Positions 16,004 to 24,396 of a stretch of 64,000 bases of DNA are shown here, in pieces. This DNA comes from an uncultured Eggerthellaceae bacterium (lineage in GTDB: Bacteria; Actinomycetota; Coriobacteriia; Coriobacteriales; Eggerthellaceae). Made by a program: the position numbers and the translations under genes. The stretch is taken from positions 1 to 64,000 of the forward strand of contig CALUHI010000030.1 in assembly GCA_944320405.1 (NCBI GenBank). Direction: 5' to 3'. Position 1 is the stretch's first letter, and the number at the start of each line of letters is the position of its first letter. The notes under the pieces were generated by a model, which saw only the letters and a list, made by a program, of their open reading frames with translations, ran no database searches and was not told the origin of the DNA.

Positions 16004-18634
16004 TTAGTTGCCGCCCTTTCGCTGAGAGCGACTCTGGCGGCGACGTTGCGCCATCTTCTCTTTGGCGACATTGCCCGAGACGGTTGCTGAAGCAGCGGCC
16101 TCACCTGCGGCGGCATTGGGAGCAGCCGGCTCCTTTTGCACAACATCGGGCTTCGCTTCGTCAGCAGTGACACTCGCCGCCTCGCCAGCAGCTTGCGCCT
16201 GCAGGAAGCCCTTCACATGCGGATCGTTAGGCAGATAGCCCAGGTAGCAGCGCTCGACTTCGGGACCGTATTTCTTGGCAAGGCGCGCGTATTTGTCCTC
16301 GCGCGTCTTCCAGATGCTGTACAGCGGCGTTGCAACCGAGATCGTGGAGTACGCGCCGCAGATCAGGCCGATGGTCATAGCGAACGCGAAGTCCTTCAGC
16401 GTCTCGCCGCCGAACAGCAGCATGGCCACAACCGGCACCAGCTGCGCAATAGAGGTGTTCATGGTACGGATGATCACCTGGTTGAGTGAGCGGTTCGCCA
16501 TTGTCATGAACGAGCACTTGCCTTCGTCGGACTTCATGTTCTCGTTGATGCGATGGAACACGACCACCTTGTCGTAGAGCGAGTAACCCAGAATAGTGAG
16601 CAACGCTGCCACGGCGTTCGGCGTGACCTCGCGTCCTACCAGCGCGTAAATGCCCACCACGATGATGATGTCATGCAAAAGCGCGATGATGGCGCAGATG
16701 CCCATCTTGTATTCGAAGCGGATGGCGATGTAGGCAATGATCAGCGCGAATGACACCAGAAGCGCTATCACGGAAGCCTGGATGACGCCCGCACCCCAGT
16801 CAGGACCGATGGTGGTCACTTCAATGGAGTCGTGCGACCAGCCGAACTGGTCAGCCACCGTGTTAGCCACCGCAGCGGCGTTCTCGGCGGAGGTGTCCGC
16901 CGTGCGCACCAGGAAGCCCTCCTGGCCGTCGGCAGATGTCGTCTGGACGACTGCATCGGGCTCGCCCGCATCGGCGAACGCATCGCGCACCTGCTCGATG
17001 GTCACGTCGCTGGTTCCATGGATGCTGATAGAGGTGCCGCCCTGGAACTCGATGCCGAAGTTCATGCCGCGAATGCCCATCACCGCAAACGCAGCCACAA
17101 TCATGACTGCCGCGATACCAAAGAAAATGCGGCGCTTGCCCAAAAAGTCGATGTCGCGCTTGATGAAGCGGCCCTTGGGCTTACTCGTCAGCGAGCCCGC
17201 ACGTTCAGCCTCAGCAAGATCCAGGCAGTCCTTGATCTCCCAGAACGCGGGATGCTTCGGCATGACATGGGGTGCCAGCAAGCGCACGACCGGCATGAAG
17301 AACACCAGCATGGCCACGAGGTCGCACAGGATGCCCAGCGCCAGCGTAAGACCGAAGCCCTTGACCGATGCGGCAGCCAGGAAGAACAGCGTGAGCGCGC
17401 TCACCAACGTCACGAGGTCGGCGTCGATGGAAGTGGTGATGCCATGCCACACGCCCGTCTTGGAAGCCGCCTTGACCGAACGCCCCATGCGAATCTCCTC
17501 GCGGAAGCGCTCCATGATGAGGATGGACGAGTCAGCCGCCATGCCAATGGTCAGCACGATGCCCGCAATGCCCGCCAACGACAGGCTGAACAAGCCGAAA
17601 TGGGAAAGCGTGGCCAAAAGGCCCAGATAGAACACCGCGAACACGGCGATCATCGCAGAGGCGATAAGACCCAGTCCGCGATAGAAGAACAGCAGGTACA
17701 GCAGCACCACGATCAAGCCGATGATAGCCACCACAACACCAGACGCCAACGCATCCTGGCCGAGCGTGGGACCAACCACCTGGCTTTGCGAGTATTCGAA
17801 GCTCACCGGCAGCGAGCCAGATTCCAGAATGGTGCGCATGCTCTGCGCCTCGTCCAGCGTGTAGCCGCCCGTGATGGACACCTCGCCGCCCGTAATGACC
17901 GACTGAACCGCAGGGGCGCTTTGCACCACGCCGTCCAGGATGATCACGATTCGACCGTTGGTGGACACAAGATCCTCGGTAGCCTGGGCGAACGCCTGCG
18001 AGCCTTCGCTATCCAGCGCTACGTTTACCGCATAGTCGGCAGACGTCTGGCTCTCCTGCCCCACCGTCACCTGCGTGATGTTTTCGCCAGTGATCAGCGG
18101 CGTATACGTGCCTTCAGCTACCTCGAGATCGTTCGTCTCGCCCGACGGGAAAGCATTGCCCAGATCGTCATAGATCGTCTGCTGGCTGCCATATTGGCCG
18201 TTTTCGATCTGACTCACCACGGTTTCGTCGGTGAAGGAGTCCAGGCGCGCAAACACCAGGCTGCCGGTGCGGCCGATAGTGTTGAGAGCTTCCTGGGTGT
18301 CGGACATGCCGGGAATCTGCACCAGGATTTGATCGGTTCCCTGCACCTGGACCGTTGCCTCAGATGCGCCGAGCGCATTCACGCGGCTCTCGATGATCTC
18401 GCGCGAGGTTTCCATGTCCTCGGTGGACGGTGCCTGACCATCCTCGCCCGTTGCGGTAAGAACCACCGAAAGGCCACCCTGGATGTCCAAGCCCTGGTTG
18501 ATCTTCTCCTGCGGAGGCGTGAACATGAAAATGGCGCCCACCGCCAACACGGTGCACAGCACCAAAAGCCACAGGTTGCGACGTTTATCGGAAACAGAGG
18601 ATTTCTTCTTGCGACGTTCGTTGCTGGTTGCCAT
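16004..18634 (-). CDS. secDF: fused protein-export membrane protein SecDF
   Basis: 876-residue single chain joining SecD (about 1-450) and SecF (about 490-770). The pair uses the proton-motive force to pull secreted proteins off SecYEG. SecD has the periplasmic-type motif GLDIQGG and SecF has GMNFGIEFQGG; each half has six membrane helices with an RND-like Asp-containing helix (GMAADSSILIMERFREE). The C-terminal tail is Ala-rich and then basic (RRRQSRSQRKGGN). Many bacteria keep secD and secF separate, but fusion is common. Own promoter presumably in the 210-base gap upstream, where no clear consensus was seen. Confidence 0.93.
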   Translation of the reverse strand: MATSNERRKKKSSVSDKRRNLWLLVLCTVLAVGAIFMFTPPQEKINQGLDIQGGLSVVLTATGEDGQAPSTEDMETSREIIESRVNALGASEATVQVQGTDQILVQIPGMSDTQEALNTIGRTGSLVFARLDSFTDETVVSQIENGQYGSQQTIYDDLGNAFPSGETNDLEVAEGTYTPLITGENITQVTVGQESQTSADYAVNVALDSEGSQAFAQATEDLVSTNGRIVIILDGVVQSAPAVQSVITGGEVSITGGYTLDEAQSMRTILESGSLPVSFEYSQSQVVGPTLGQDALASGVVVAIIGLIVVLLYLLFFYRGLGLIASAMIAVFAVFYLGLLATLSHFGLFSLSLAGIAGIVLTIGMAADSSILIMERFREEIRMGRSVKAASKTGVWHGITTSIDADLVTLVSALTLFFLAAASVKGFGLTLALGILCDLVAMLVFFMPVVRLLAPHVMPKHPAFWEIKDCLDLAEAERAGSLTSKPKGRFIKRDIDFLGKRRIFFGIAAVMIVAAFAVMGIRGMNFGIEFQGGTSISIHGTSDVTIEQVRDAFADAGEPDAVVQTTSADGQEGFLVRTADTSAENAAAVANTVADQFGWSHDSIEVTTIGPDWGAGVIQASVIALLVSFALIIAYIAIRFEYKMGICAIIALLHDIIIVVGIYALVGREVTPNAVAALLTILGYSLYDKVVVFHRINENMKSDEGKCSFMTMANRSLNQVIIRTMNTSIAQLVPVVAMLLFGGETLKDFAFAMTIGLICGAYSTISVATPLYSIWKTREDKYARLAKKYGPEVERCYLGYLPNDPHVKGFLQAQAAGEAASVTADEAKPDVVQKEPAAPNAAAGEAAASATVSGNVAKEKMAQRRRQSRSQRKGGN

Positions 18635-18845
18635 TATGCTTCCAAGCTCTCTTCCTGGTCCTTGCGCCTCACATGCTGCGTGCTGGCCCCAAGGTCAAGT
18701 TTGCAAACCGCGAAACGCACGTTGTCCGAACTGAACCATTGTGCCACAACCTCGCAGGATGCACGATCACAATTCGGCAACTATATCCTCGGTTCAATAT
18801 AAAGAAAAGACAGATCTCCGCTAAGCCGCCCTGACAACGCAACGC

Positions 18846-21377
18846 CTACGACACGCCGCGGAACAGATGGCCCGTGGTCGCTCCTGACGCCTTCGGCATG
18901 GCAGACCCGTCAGAAAGCGCGAGATCGCGAGCGCGCACCGCACGCGCCACAGCGGTGCCGGCGTCTTCCATGGACATGAGGGTCGTGTCCACCATGAGCG
19001 CGCTCACCCCCGCCTCGATCAGTTCGGGCACCAGGTGGGCAACATCCAGCGCAACACCGTTGTACAGATGTCCGCGGCCGAACGCGTCAGTAGAAACCGG
19101 GAAATCGTACCCCTTGCGATCACGGAGCACATGAGGCTTGAGCCGGCGCGGACAAGACGCACAATCCTGGTTGCAGGGACCTTGGCTCATCAGCAGGCAA
19201 TGCTCAGTCACCATGAGCTCTTGCGCACCGATGATGGTAAGACCCAGCGGCACAGGAGATGCAGCTCCCAGTTCCCTGATCTGCTCCAACGTAAGCTCGG
19301 GCGAAAGCCACACGCGCCGCGCCCCCATGTCGGCAGCGCACTTCAGGGCAAGGGGGTTCAAAAGGGGCAGGTGCGGCCCCGCTTCAGGAAGCGCACCCTC
19401 ATCAACCGCGCGTACAAGGGTGCCCAGACTGTCGGCAAGTACGGGCTTGCCGGGCACAACACGTTCCCACACGTCACCAGCACCCGTCACCGCCTCGCGC
19501 GAAAGACCTACTGGCTCGTGGTCTATCGCCGGAAGCGCAACAGTGCACTGCTTGGGATAACCCGCCTGGTCGACCTCGTCCATGCGCAGACCAGCCATCT
19601 GGGCGCAACCACGCTTGTAGTTGAGTGCAGGGACGTACACAACGTCGGCACCTGCTCGCTTCGCCACGCGGGCACACGCCGGATTGGTTGCCAGCGCCGC
19701 CACGATGCACGTGCGCTCGGCGACAGACGCGGGTGCCTTTTCCCTTTCGGAAACACGCAGCGTCTTCCTGCCGCTCCACGACGCCAGCAGCGCGCACTTC
19801 AATTGCTCAAGTGCTTCGGCACGCACGCGATGCAAGAGCGAAAAGCCCACACCGACGCCTTCGTCAAGCTCGATATCGAGCGATTCCAAACGGAAGGGAG
19901 TAGTGCCCAAACGATCAACATGCGCGCGCACGTCGTCGACGCCAACCGCTTTAGTGCGCGCCGGCTCCATCTGCGGGCCTTCCGCCGCACCCATCGCATG
20001 CGCAGTTTCGGGATCGCGCAACGCCAAGCGCGCCGAAGAGGCAAGACGGAACTCCATCTGCAAGGGCTGTCCCAAATGCATCCGCACAACGCCCGTCACG
20101 GGAACACGCGGCCGTGACGCGTCGTCTTCGAACGCGTCTGCGGCGCTTCTCACGCGAAACACGCGGTCTCCCTTGCCCACCGGACGGTCGGGACGAGTCT
20201 CGATGTTGCCGGCGCGATCGTAGCGAACCTCATCGAGCGAATAGGCGAAATGCCCTCGCTTGGTCCAAAACTCCAGCACGTCGCCCGCCGACAGCTCGCG
20301 CTGCACGGCGATCGAAGCCACACCGTCGCGCACCGACGCAACACGGCCCACCAGCACACCGCGGTTGTTGGGACGACCGTAGCTCATAGCGTCGTTGCCG
20401 CGCTCGCCCTCCAAATACGCTGTCGTGAACCCACGCGAGAACGCCTCGGCCAGCACGCGCCGCTCTTCCTCGGCCGGTGCAGCGTTTTCATCGCCCGCCA
20501 GGGCACGATCGAGAACCGCACGGTACACCGACGTCACGGCATACACGTAGTCCGGCGACTTCATGCGACCTTCCAACTTGAACGACGCCACACCTGCGCG
20601 CAGCATCTGGGGAATCACATCGATCGAGCACAAATCGCGCGGCGAAAGCAAATGTTCGCCCGGTGCGGGAAGCGCTTCCTCGCGCCCCTCTTCCCTCAGC
20701 TCGTAGGGCAGACGGCACGCCTGAGCGCACATGCCGCGATTCGCCGAACGACCACCGATCAGCGACGACATGAGGCACTGGCCCGAATAGCATACGCACA
20801 GCGCACCGTGGGCGAACGTCTCGATTTCCATGCCGCGAGCTGCTGCCTCACGTGCCAGCAGCTCGATCTCACCCAAAGAAAGCTCGCGCGCAAGCGTGAC
20901 ACGCGTGGCGCCCAGCCGCGCTGCCGCCTCGATGCCGGCAATGTTGTGCGTGTTCATTTGGGTGGAGATGTGCAGGTGCGCTTCGGGCAGGCATCGCCGC
21001 AGCTCGGCCGCCAGGCCGATATCCTGCACGATGAACGCGTCGGCTCCCGCCAGATATGCCTCGCGCGCCGTCCTCAACGCCGCGTCCACTTCGCCAGGAA
21101 GCACTGCGGTGTTCATGGTAACGTACACGCGCGCGCCGCGGAGATGCGCGTACTCGCACGCCTCCGCAAGAGTTTCCGCGGTGAAGTTGTCTGCGCCGCG
21201 GCGGGCGTTGAACGATTCCATGCCCAGATACACCGCATCCGCACCGGCACGAACCGCAGCGTGCAGCGCGGCAACCCCTCCCGCAGGAGCAAGCAGCTCC
21301 ACCCGCTCAGGCGGAAAGGGCAACGGAGAGCGGGGAGCGGAAAACTCAGGTTCGAGGGAATCCATACGGTCGTTCAT
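18846..21377 (-). CDS. U32 peptidase-family protein with DUF3656-like middle (RlhA/YdcP-like)
   Basis: 843-residue protein. Residues 20-330 are the U32 domain: ELLAPAGGVAALHAAVRAGADAVYLG, VYVTMNTAV, and the motif ETFAHGALCVCYSGQCLMSS with Cys residues that bind the iron-sulfur cluster, then SANRGMCAQACRLPYEL. The middle resembles the collagenase-type DUF3656 domain and a second U32-like half ends in CPRRLKPH and HLFRGVS. E. coli relatives (RlhA, TrhP) hydroxylate 23S rRNA or tRNA; a protease role is less likely. The ATG at 21377 is chosen for AAGGA upstream. Divergent from a penicillin-binding protein gene. Confidence 0.82.
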   Translation of the reverse strand: MNDRMDSLEPEFSAPRSPLPFPPERVELLAPAGGVAALHAAVRAGADAVYLGMESFNARRGADNFTAETLAEACEYAHLRGARVYVTMNTAVLPGEVDAALRTAREAYLAGADAFIVQDIGLAAELRRCLPEAHLHISTQMNTHNIAGIEAAARLGATRVTLARELSLGEIELLAREAAARGMEIETFAHGALCVCYSGQCLMSSLIGGRSANRGMCAQACRLPYELREEGREEALPAPGEHLLSPRDLCSIDVIPQMLRAGVASFKLEGRMKSPDYVYAVTSVYRAVLDRALAGDENAAPAEEERRVLAEAFSRGFTTAYLEGERGNDAMSYGRPNNRGVLVGRVASVRDGVASIAVQRELSAGDVLEFWTKRGHFAYSLDEVRYDRAGNIETRPDRPVGKGDRVFRVRSAADAFEDDASRPRVPVTGVVRMHLGQPLQMEFRLASSARLALRDPETAHAMGAAEGPQMEPARTKAVGVDDVRAHVDRLGTTPFRLESLDIELDEGVGVGFSLLHRVRAEALEQLKCALLASWSGRKTLRVSEREKAPASVAERTCIVAALATNPACARVAKRAGADVVYVPALNYKRGCAQMAGLRMDEVDQAGYPKQCTVALPAIDHEPVGLSREAVTGAGDVWERVVPGKPVLADSLGTLVRAVDEGALPEAGPHLPLLNPLALKCAADMGARRVWLSPELTLEQIRELGAASPVPLGLTIIGAQELMVTEHCLLMSQGPCNQDCASCPRRLKPHVLRDRKGYDFPVSTDAFGRGHLYNGVALDVAHLVPELIEAGVSALMVDTTLMSMEDAGTAVARAVRARDLALSDGSAMPKASGATTGHLFRGVS

Positions 21378-21408
21378 GGGGTCATCCTTGCTGATGGGCG
21401 GTGGCACA

Positions 21409-21445
21409 TTCGTTCATATTCGGATTGCTAGTATAATTCACGCCA
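21409..21445 (+). promoter_or_regulatory. promoter giving a probably leaderless mRNA for the PBP gene
   Basis: A perfect -10 TATAAT (21432-21437) lies seven bases before the ATG at 21445, so transcription should begin at or next to the start codon. No ribosome site could fit. A minus-strand -10 (TATACT) overlaps the same bases and could serve the U32 gene. Confidence 0.6.
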
Positions 21446-23637
21446 TGAAGAATCGGCGCAAACAGCGGCAATCGCGCACCCACGCCATAGCCTGGGCTTT
21501 CCTGTTTGCGCTTGCCGCCGTTGCCATTGCTGCCTACATGTGCGTCCAGGGCGGGCTTCGCATGGTGGACGAATGGACGCAAAACCTCCCCGGTCTCGAC
21601 GACACCGATGCGTTCAACTATGCGCAAGATTCCGTCATGTACGCAGCCGACGGCACCACGATGCTAGCGCGCTTCCAACTCGAAAAGCGCGAGCCTGTGA
21701 CTATCGAGCAGGTAAGCCAGTACGTCATCAACGGCACGGTGGACACCGAAGACGTGCGTTTCTACGAACACAACGGCGCCGATCTCGTGGGCATCGCCCG
21801 CGCGGTGGTTAACAATCTTGCCGGTGGCAGTCTGGAAGGCGCTTCCACCATTACGCAGCAGCTGGTGCGAAACACCGTGCTCTCCCAAGAAGCAACCGAC
21901 ATCACCTTCGAGCGCAAAGCGCGCGAGATCGAGCTTGCTGTTCAGATGGAGGATCGCTATTCCAAAGACGAGATCCTCATGATGTACCTCAACACGATCA
22001 ACTACGGCGACGGATGCTACGGCATCGAAGCGGCGGCGCAGAACTATTTCCAGGTTTCGGCGATCGACCTCTCGCTTGTCCAAGCCGCCACCTTGGTAGG
22101 CATACCGCAGTCCCCCGAGAATCTGAACCCAAAGACCAATCCCGACGCCTGCCTCGCGCGGCGCAACGTGGTGCTTTCTCGCATGCTTCAAGCGGGACAT
22201 ATCTCGCAGGAAGAATACGATGCCGCAGCGGCAGAACCGCTGAATCTGAACCCGGCACCTGCTGCCCCTTCCGACGGCATCTATAACTACCCGCACTTCA
22301 CCAGCTACGTCCGCGACGAGCTCCTGCGCGAGGACAACCCGTATGGCTGCTCGTACGCCGATCTTTTCGAGGGCGGCCTGACCATCTACACCACCATCGA
22401 TCCCGCCTTGCAGGACAAAGCGGAAGCAGCTCGCGACAAGCAGCTGGATCGCATGTCGTCCGATTTGGATGCCGCCATCGTGGCAATCGATCCTCAAAAC
22501 GGACACGTCAAGGCGCTGGTGGGAGGCAAGGACTGGAGTTCCAGCAAGGTGAATCTGGCAACCGGATCGGGCGGCAGCGGCCGCCAGGCAGGCTCTTCAT
22601 TCAAGGTGTTCGCGCTCACTGCGGCAATCGAGGCAGGCATCGACCCCGAGACGCTCATCGACTGTACCTCGCCCATGACGATCACCGAAGGCCATGACGC
22701 CGGAACATCCATCCGCAACTTCGGAAACATCAACTACGGCATCCGCTCCATCCAGCGCGCTACAGCGGTGTCTTCAAACACCGGCTACATCCGGCTCACC
22801 CAAGAAATCGGCCCCGCTGCGGTGGCGGAAACCGCGCACCGGATGGGCATCACCTCGGAACTGAGCGAAGTCCTCACGCTCACCCTCGGCTCATCATCGG
22901 TCACTCCGCTAGAGATGGCGAATGCGTACGCAACGCTTGCTTCCGGTGGCATCCGCCACGACGCAACGGTCATCACGCGCATCGAGAATGCCGACGGAGA
23001 AGTCATCTACGAAGCCCCCGACACCGCCGAACGCGTGCTGGACGAAGATGTGTCGGGTGCCGTGACCAAGGTGCTGCGAACGGTCTTCGAGACCGATGAG
23101 GGAACCGCGCACGGAGCCTCTCCTTCCAATGGCCAGCCGGTGGCAGGCAAGACAGGCACCTCCGATGACTTCGCTGACCGATGGTTGGTGGGATACTCCC
23201 CCACGCTTTCATGCGCTACCTGGATCGGACATCCCGCCGGAAGCATCGAGACCCCCTCGTCGGTAAACTGCGAAGCGATGTGGCGCGACTTCATGAGCGC
23301 CGCACTCGACGGAACGCCCATCGTGCAATTCCCCGAAACAGAACCACCCGCCTACGACAACGACTTCAACGAGCGCCAAGACGAGGCGCTTGGCCTTCCC
23401 CCTGCGGAACAAGCTGCCGAAGAAGAGGCGGCTGAAGAAGAGGAACGTTACAACGACCCCTCCACCGCACCAAACACGGTGGGCATGACGCTCGACCAGG
23501 CTGCCCAAGCGCTTGCCGGCTACGAGGCAGGGTACGTGGAGGTCGCATCGGATACCGTTCCCGCAGGCACGGTCATCTCCCAGGAAGCGCGTGACGGCAT
23601 GGTAGTGCTCACCGTGTCAACTGGGCCCGCAGCATAG
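21445..23637 (+). CDS. class A penicillin-binding protein with PASTA domain
   Basis: 730-residue bifunctional peptidoglycan synthase. A short cytoplasmic tail and one membrane helix (12-35) precede the GT51 glycosyltransferase with TEDVRFYEH (catalytic Glu 102) and GASTITQQL (132-140). The transpeptidase has SSFK (384-387), SSN (443-445) and KTGT (569-572). An acidic linker is followed by one PASTA repeat ending the protein. The transcript is probably leaderless. The paralogue at 24397 shares the same layout but ends in a Gly/Pro/Glu tail instead of PASTA. Substrate is lipid II at the outer face of the membrane. Confidence 0.93.
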   Translation: MKNRRKQRQSRTHAIAWAFLFALAAVAIAAYMCVQGGLRMVDEWTQNLPGLDDTDAFNYAQDSVMYAADGTTMLARFQLEKREPVTIEQVSQYVINGTVDTEDVRFYEHNGADLVGIARAVVNNLAGGSLEGASTITQQLVRNTVLSQEATDITFERKAREIELAVQMEDRYSKDEILMMYLNTINYGDGCYGIEAAAQNYFQVSAIDLSLVQAATLVGIPQSPENLNPKTNPDACLARRNVVLSRMLQAGHISQEEYDAAAAEPLNLNPAPAAPSDGIYNYPHFTSYVRDELLREDNPYGCSYADLFEGGLTIYTTIDPALQDKAEAARDKQLDRMSSDLDAAIVAIDPQNGHVKALVGGKDWSSSKVNLATGSGGSGRQAGSSFKVFALTAAIEAGIDPETLIDCTSPMTITEGHDAGTSIRNFGNINYGIRSIQRATAVSSNTGYIRLTQEIGPAAVAETAHRMGITSELSEVLTLTLGSSSVTPLEMANAYATLASGGIRHDATVITRIENADGEVIYEAPDTAERVLDEDVSGAVTKVLRTVFETDEGTAHGASPSNGQPVAGKTGTSDDFADRWLVGYSPTLSCATWIGHPAGSIETPSSVNCEAMWRDFMSAALDGTPIVQFPETEPPAYDNDFNERQDEALGLPPAEQAAEEEAAEEEERYNDPSTAPNTVGMTLDQAAQALAGYEAGYVEVASDTVPAGTVISQEARDGMVVLTVSTGPAA

Positions 23638-23672
23638 CGTACCTTGCTGATCATTCTTCATTCCACAGAACA

Positions 23673-23711
23673 AGAGAGCCTGCTTGGACGATCCATTCAA
23701 GCAGGCTCTCT
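23673..23711. terminator. bidirectional terminator between PBP and lipoprotein genes
   Basis: A perfect 14-base stem, AGAGAGCCTGCTTG/CAAGCAGGCTCTCT, separates convergent genes. T-containing stretches are short on both sides (ATTCGCTTTG on plus, TGTTCTG on minus), but the stem is very stable. Confidence 0.8.
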
Positions 23712-23752
23712 ATTCGCTTTGATCGCGCACTGATTCGGTGCGGCGCTGCAAG

Positions 23753-24361
23753 TTACTTGGCGTCGGCTTCGGTGCTCTGGCCATCAGATGCGCTCTGGTC
23801 GTCAGCGCCATCTGCCTGCTGACCGGAAGCATTCTGCGCCTCGGAGCCGCCCTCCTTGCTGGCGGCAAGCTCGTCAGCCTCTTTCAGCTTTGCGATGCCT
23901 TCGTCATAGTTCTTCTGGATCTCTGCCAGGCGCGCATCGTAGCCGGACCAATCGAACGGCTGACCGTCGGTTGCGCTGGCAATCTCCGTGTACAGCGCCA
24001 CGTAGTCGTTGAGGGCGGTGCGCAGCAGATCAGAACCCTGCTCGTAGCCGTTTTTGACATCGGCAAGATCCTCAGGAGCCTCGATGCCGGCAAGGTCGTC
24101 CAGCGTCGAAAGAGCGTTGTTCGACTGCGTCTGCATGCCCACCACATCGTCGCGAGAAACCGCGTCGTTGAAGTTCGCCAGAGCGATCTCGAGGTCATCC
24201 ATCACCTGGTTCACCTGGGACATATATTGGCGGTTCCCGTTTTGCTGCTGGGAAGCGCCCGAACCGGCAGCCGAGCAACCGAACAGAGCTGCGGTGCCCA
24301 ACGCCGCCGCCACGCACACAGCGATCGCCTTCGCAATCGTCTTACTATTAGAAAAAGCCAT
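23753..24361 (-). CDS. secreted lipoprotein, helical, function unknown
   Basis: 202 residues with a lipoprotein signal (basic start, hydrophobic core, lipobox LFGC, lipidated Cys at 29). The mature part is mainly helical and acidic (QVNQVMDDLEIALANFNDAVSRDDV), with a Ser/Gln/Ala-rich unstructured tail. AAGGAG precedes the start. It lies 35 bases downstream of the second PBP gene on the same strand, so it is probably co-transcribed and may act with that PBP at the cell surface. No known family recognised. Confidence 0.75.
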   Translation of the reverse strand: MAFSNSKTIAKAIAVCVAAALGTAALFGCSAAGSGASQQQNGNRQYMSQVNQVMDDLEIALANFNDAVSRDDVVGMQTQSNNALSTLDDLAGIEAPEDLADVKNGYEQGSDLLRTALNDYVALYTEIASATDGQPFDWSGYDARLAEIQKNYDEGIAKLKEADELAASKEGGSEAQNASGQQADGADDQSASDGQSTEADAK

Positions 24362-24396
24362 TGGTTGTTTCTCCTTCTTTGCTATCGCTCGTGCGC

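Noticed and set aside
16832-18802. 656-codon plus-strand frame opposite secDF
   Set aside because: Basic, His/Gln-rich shadow of the SecDF coding strand; no motif or ribosome site.
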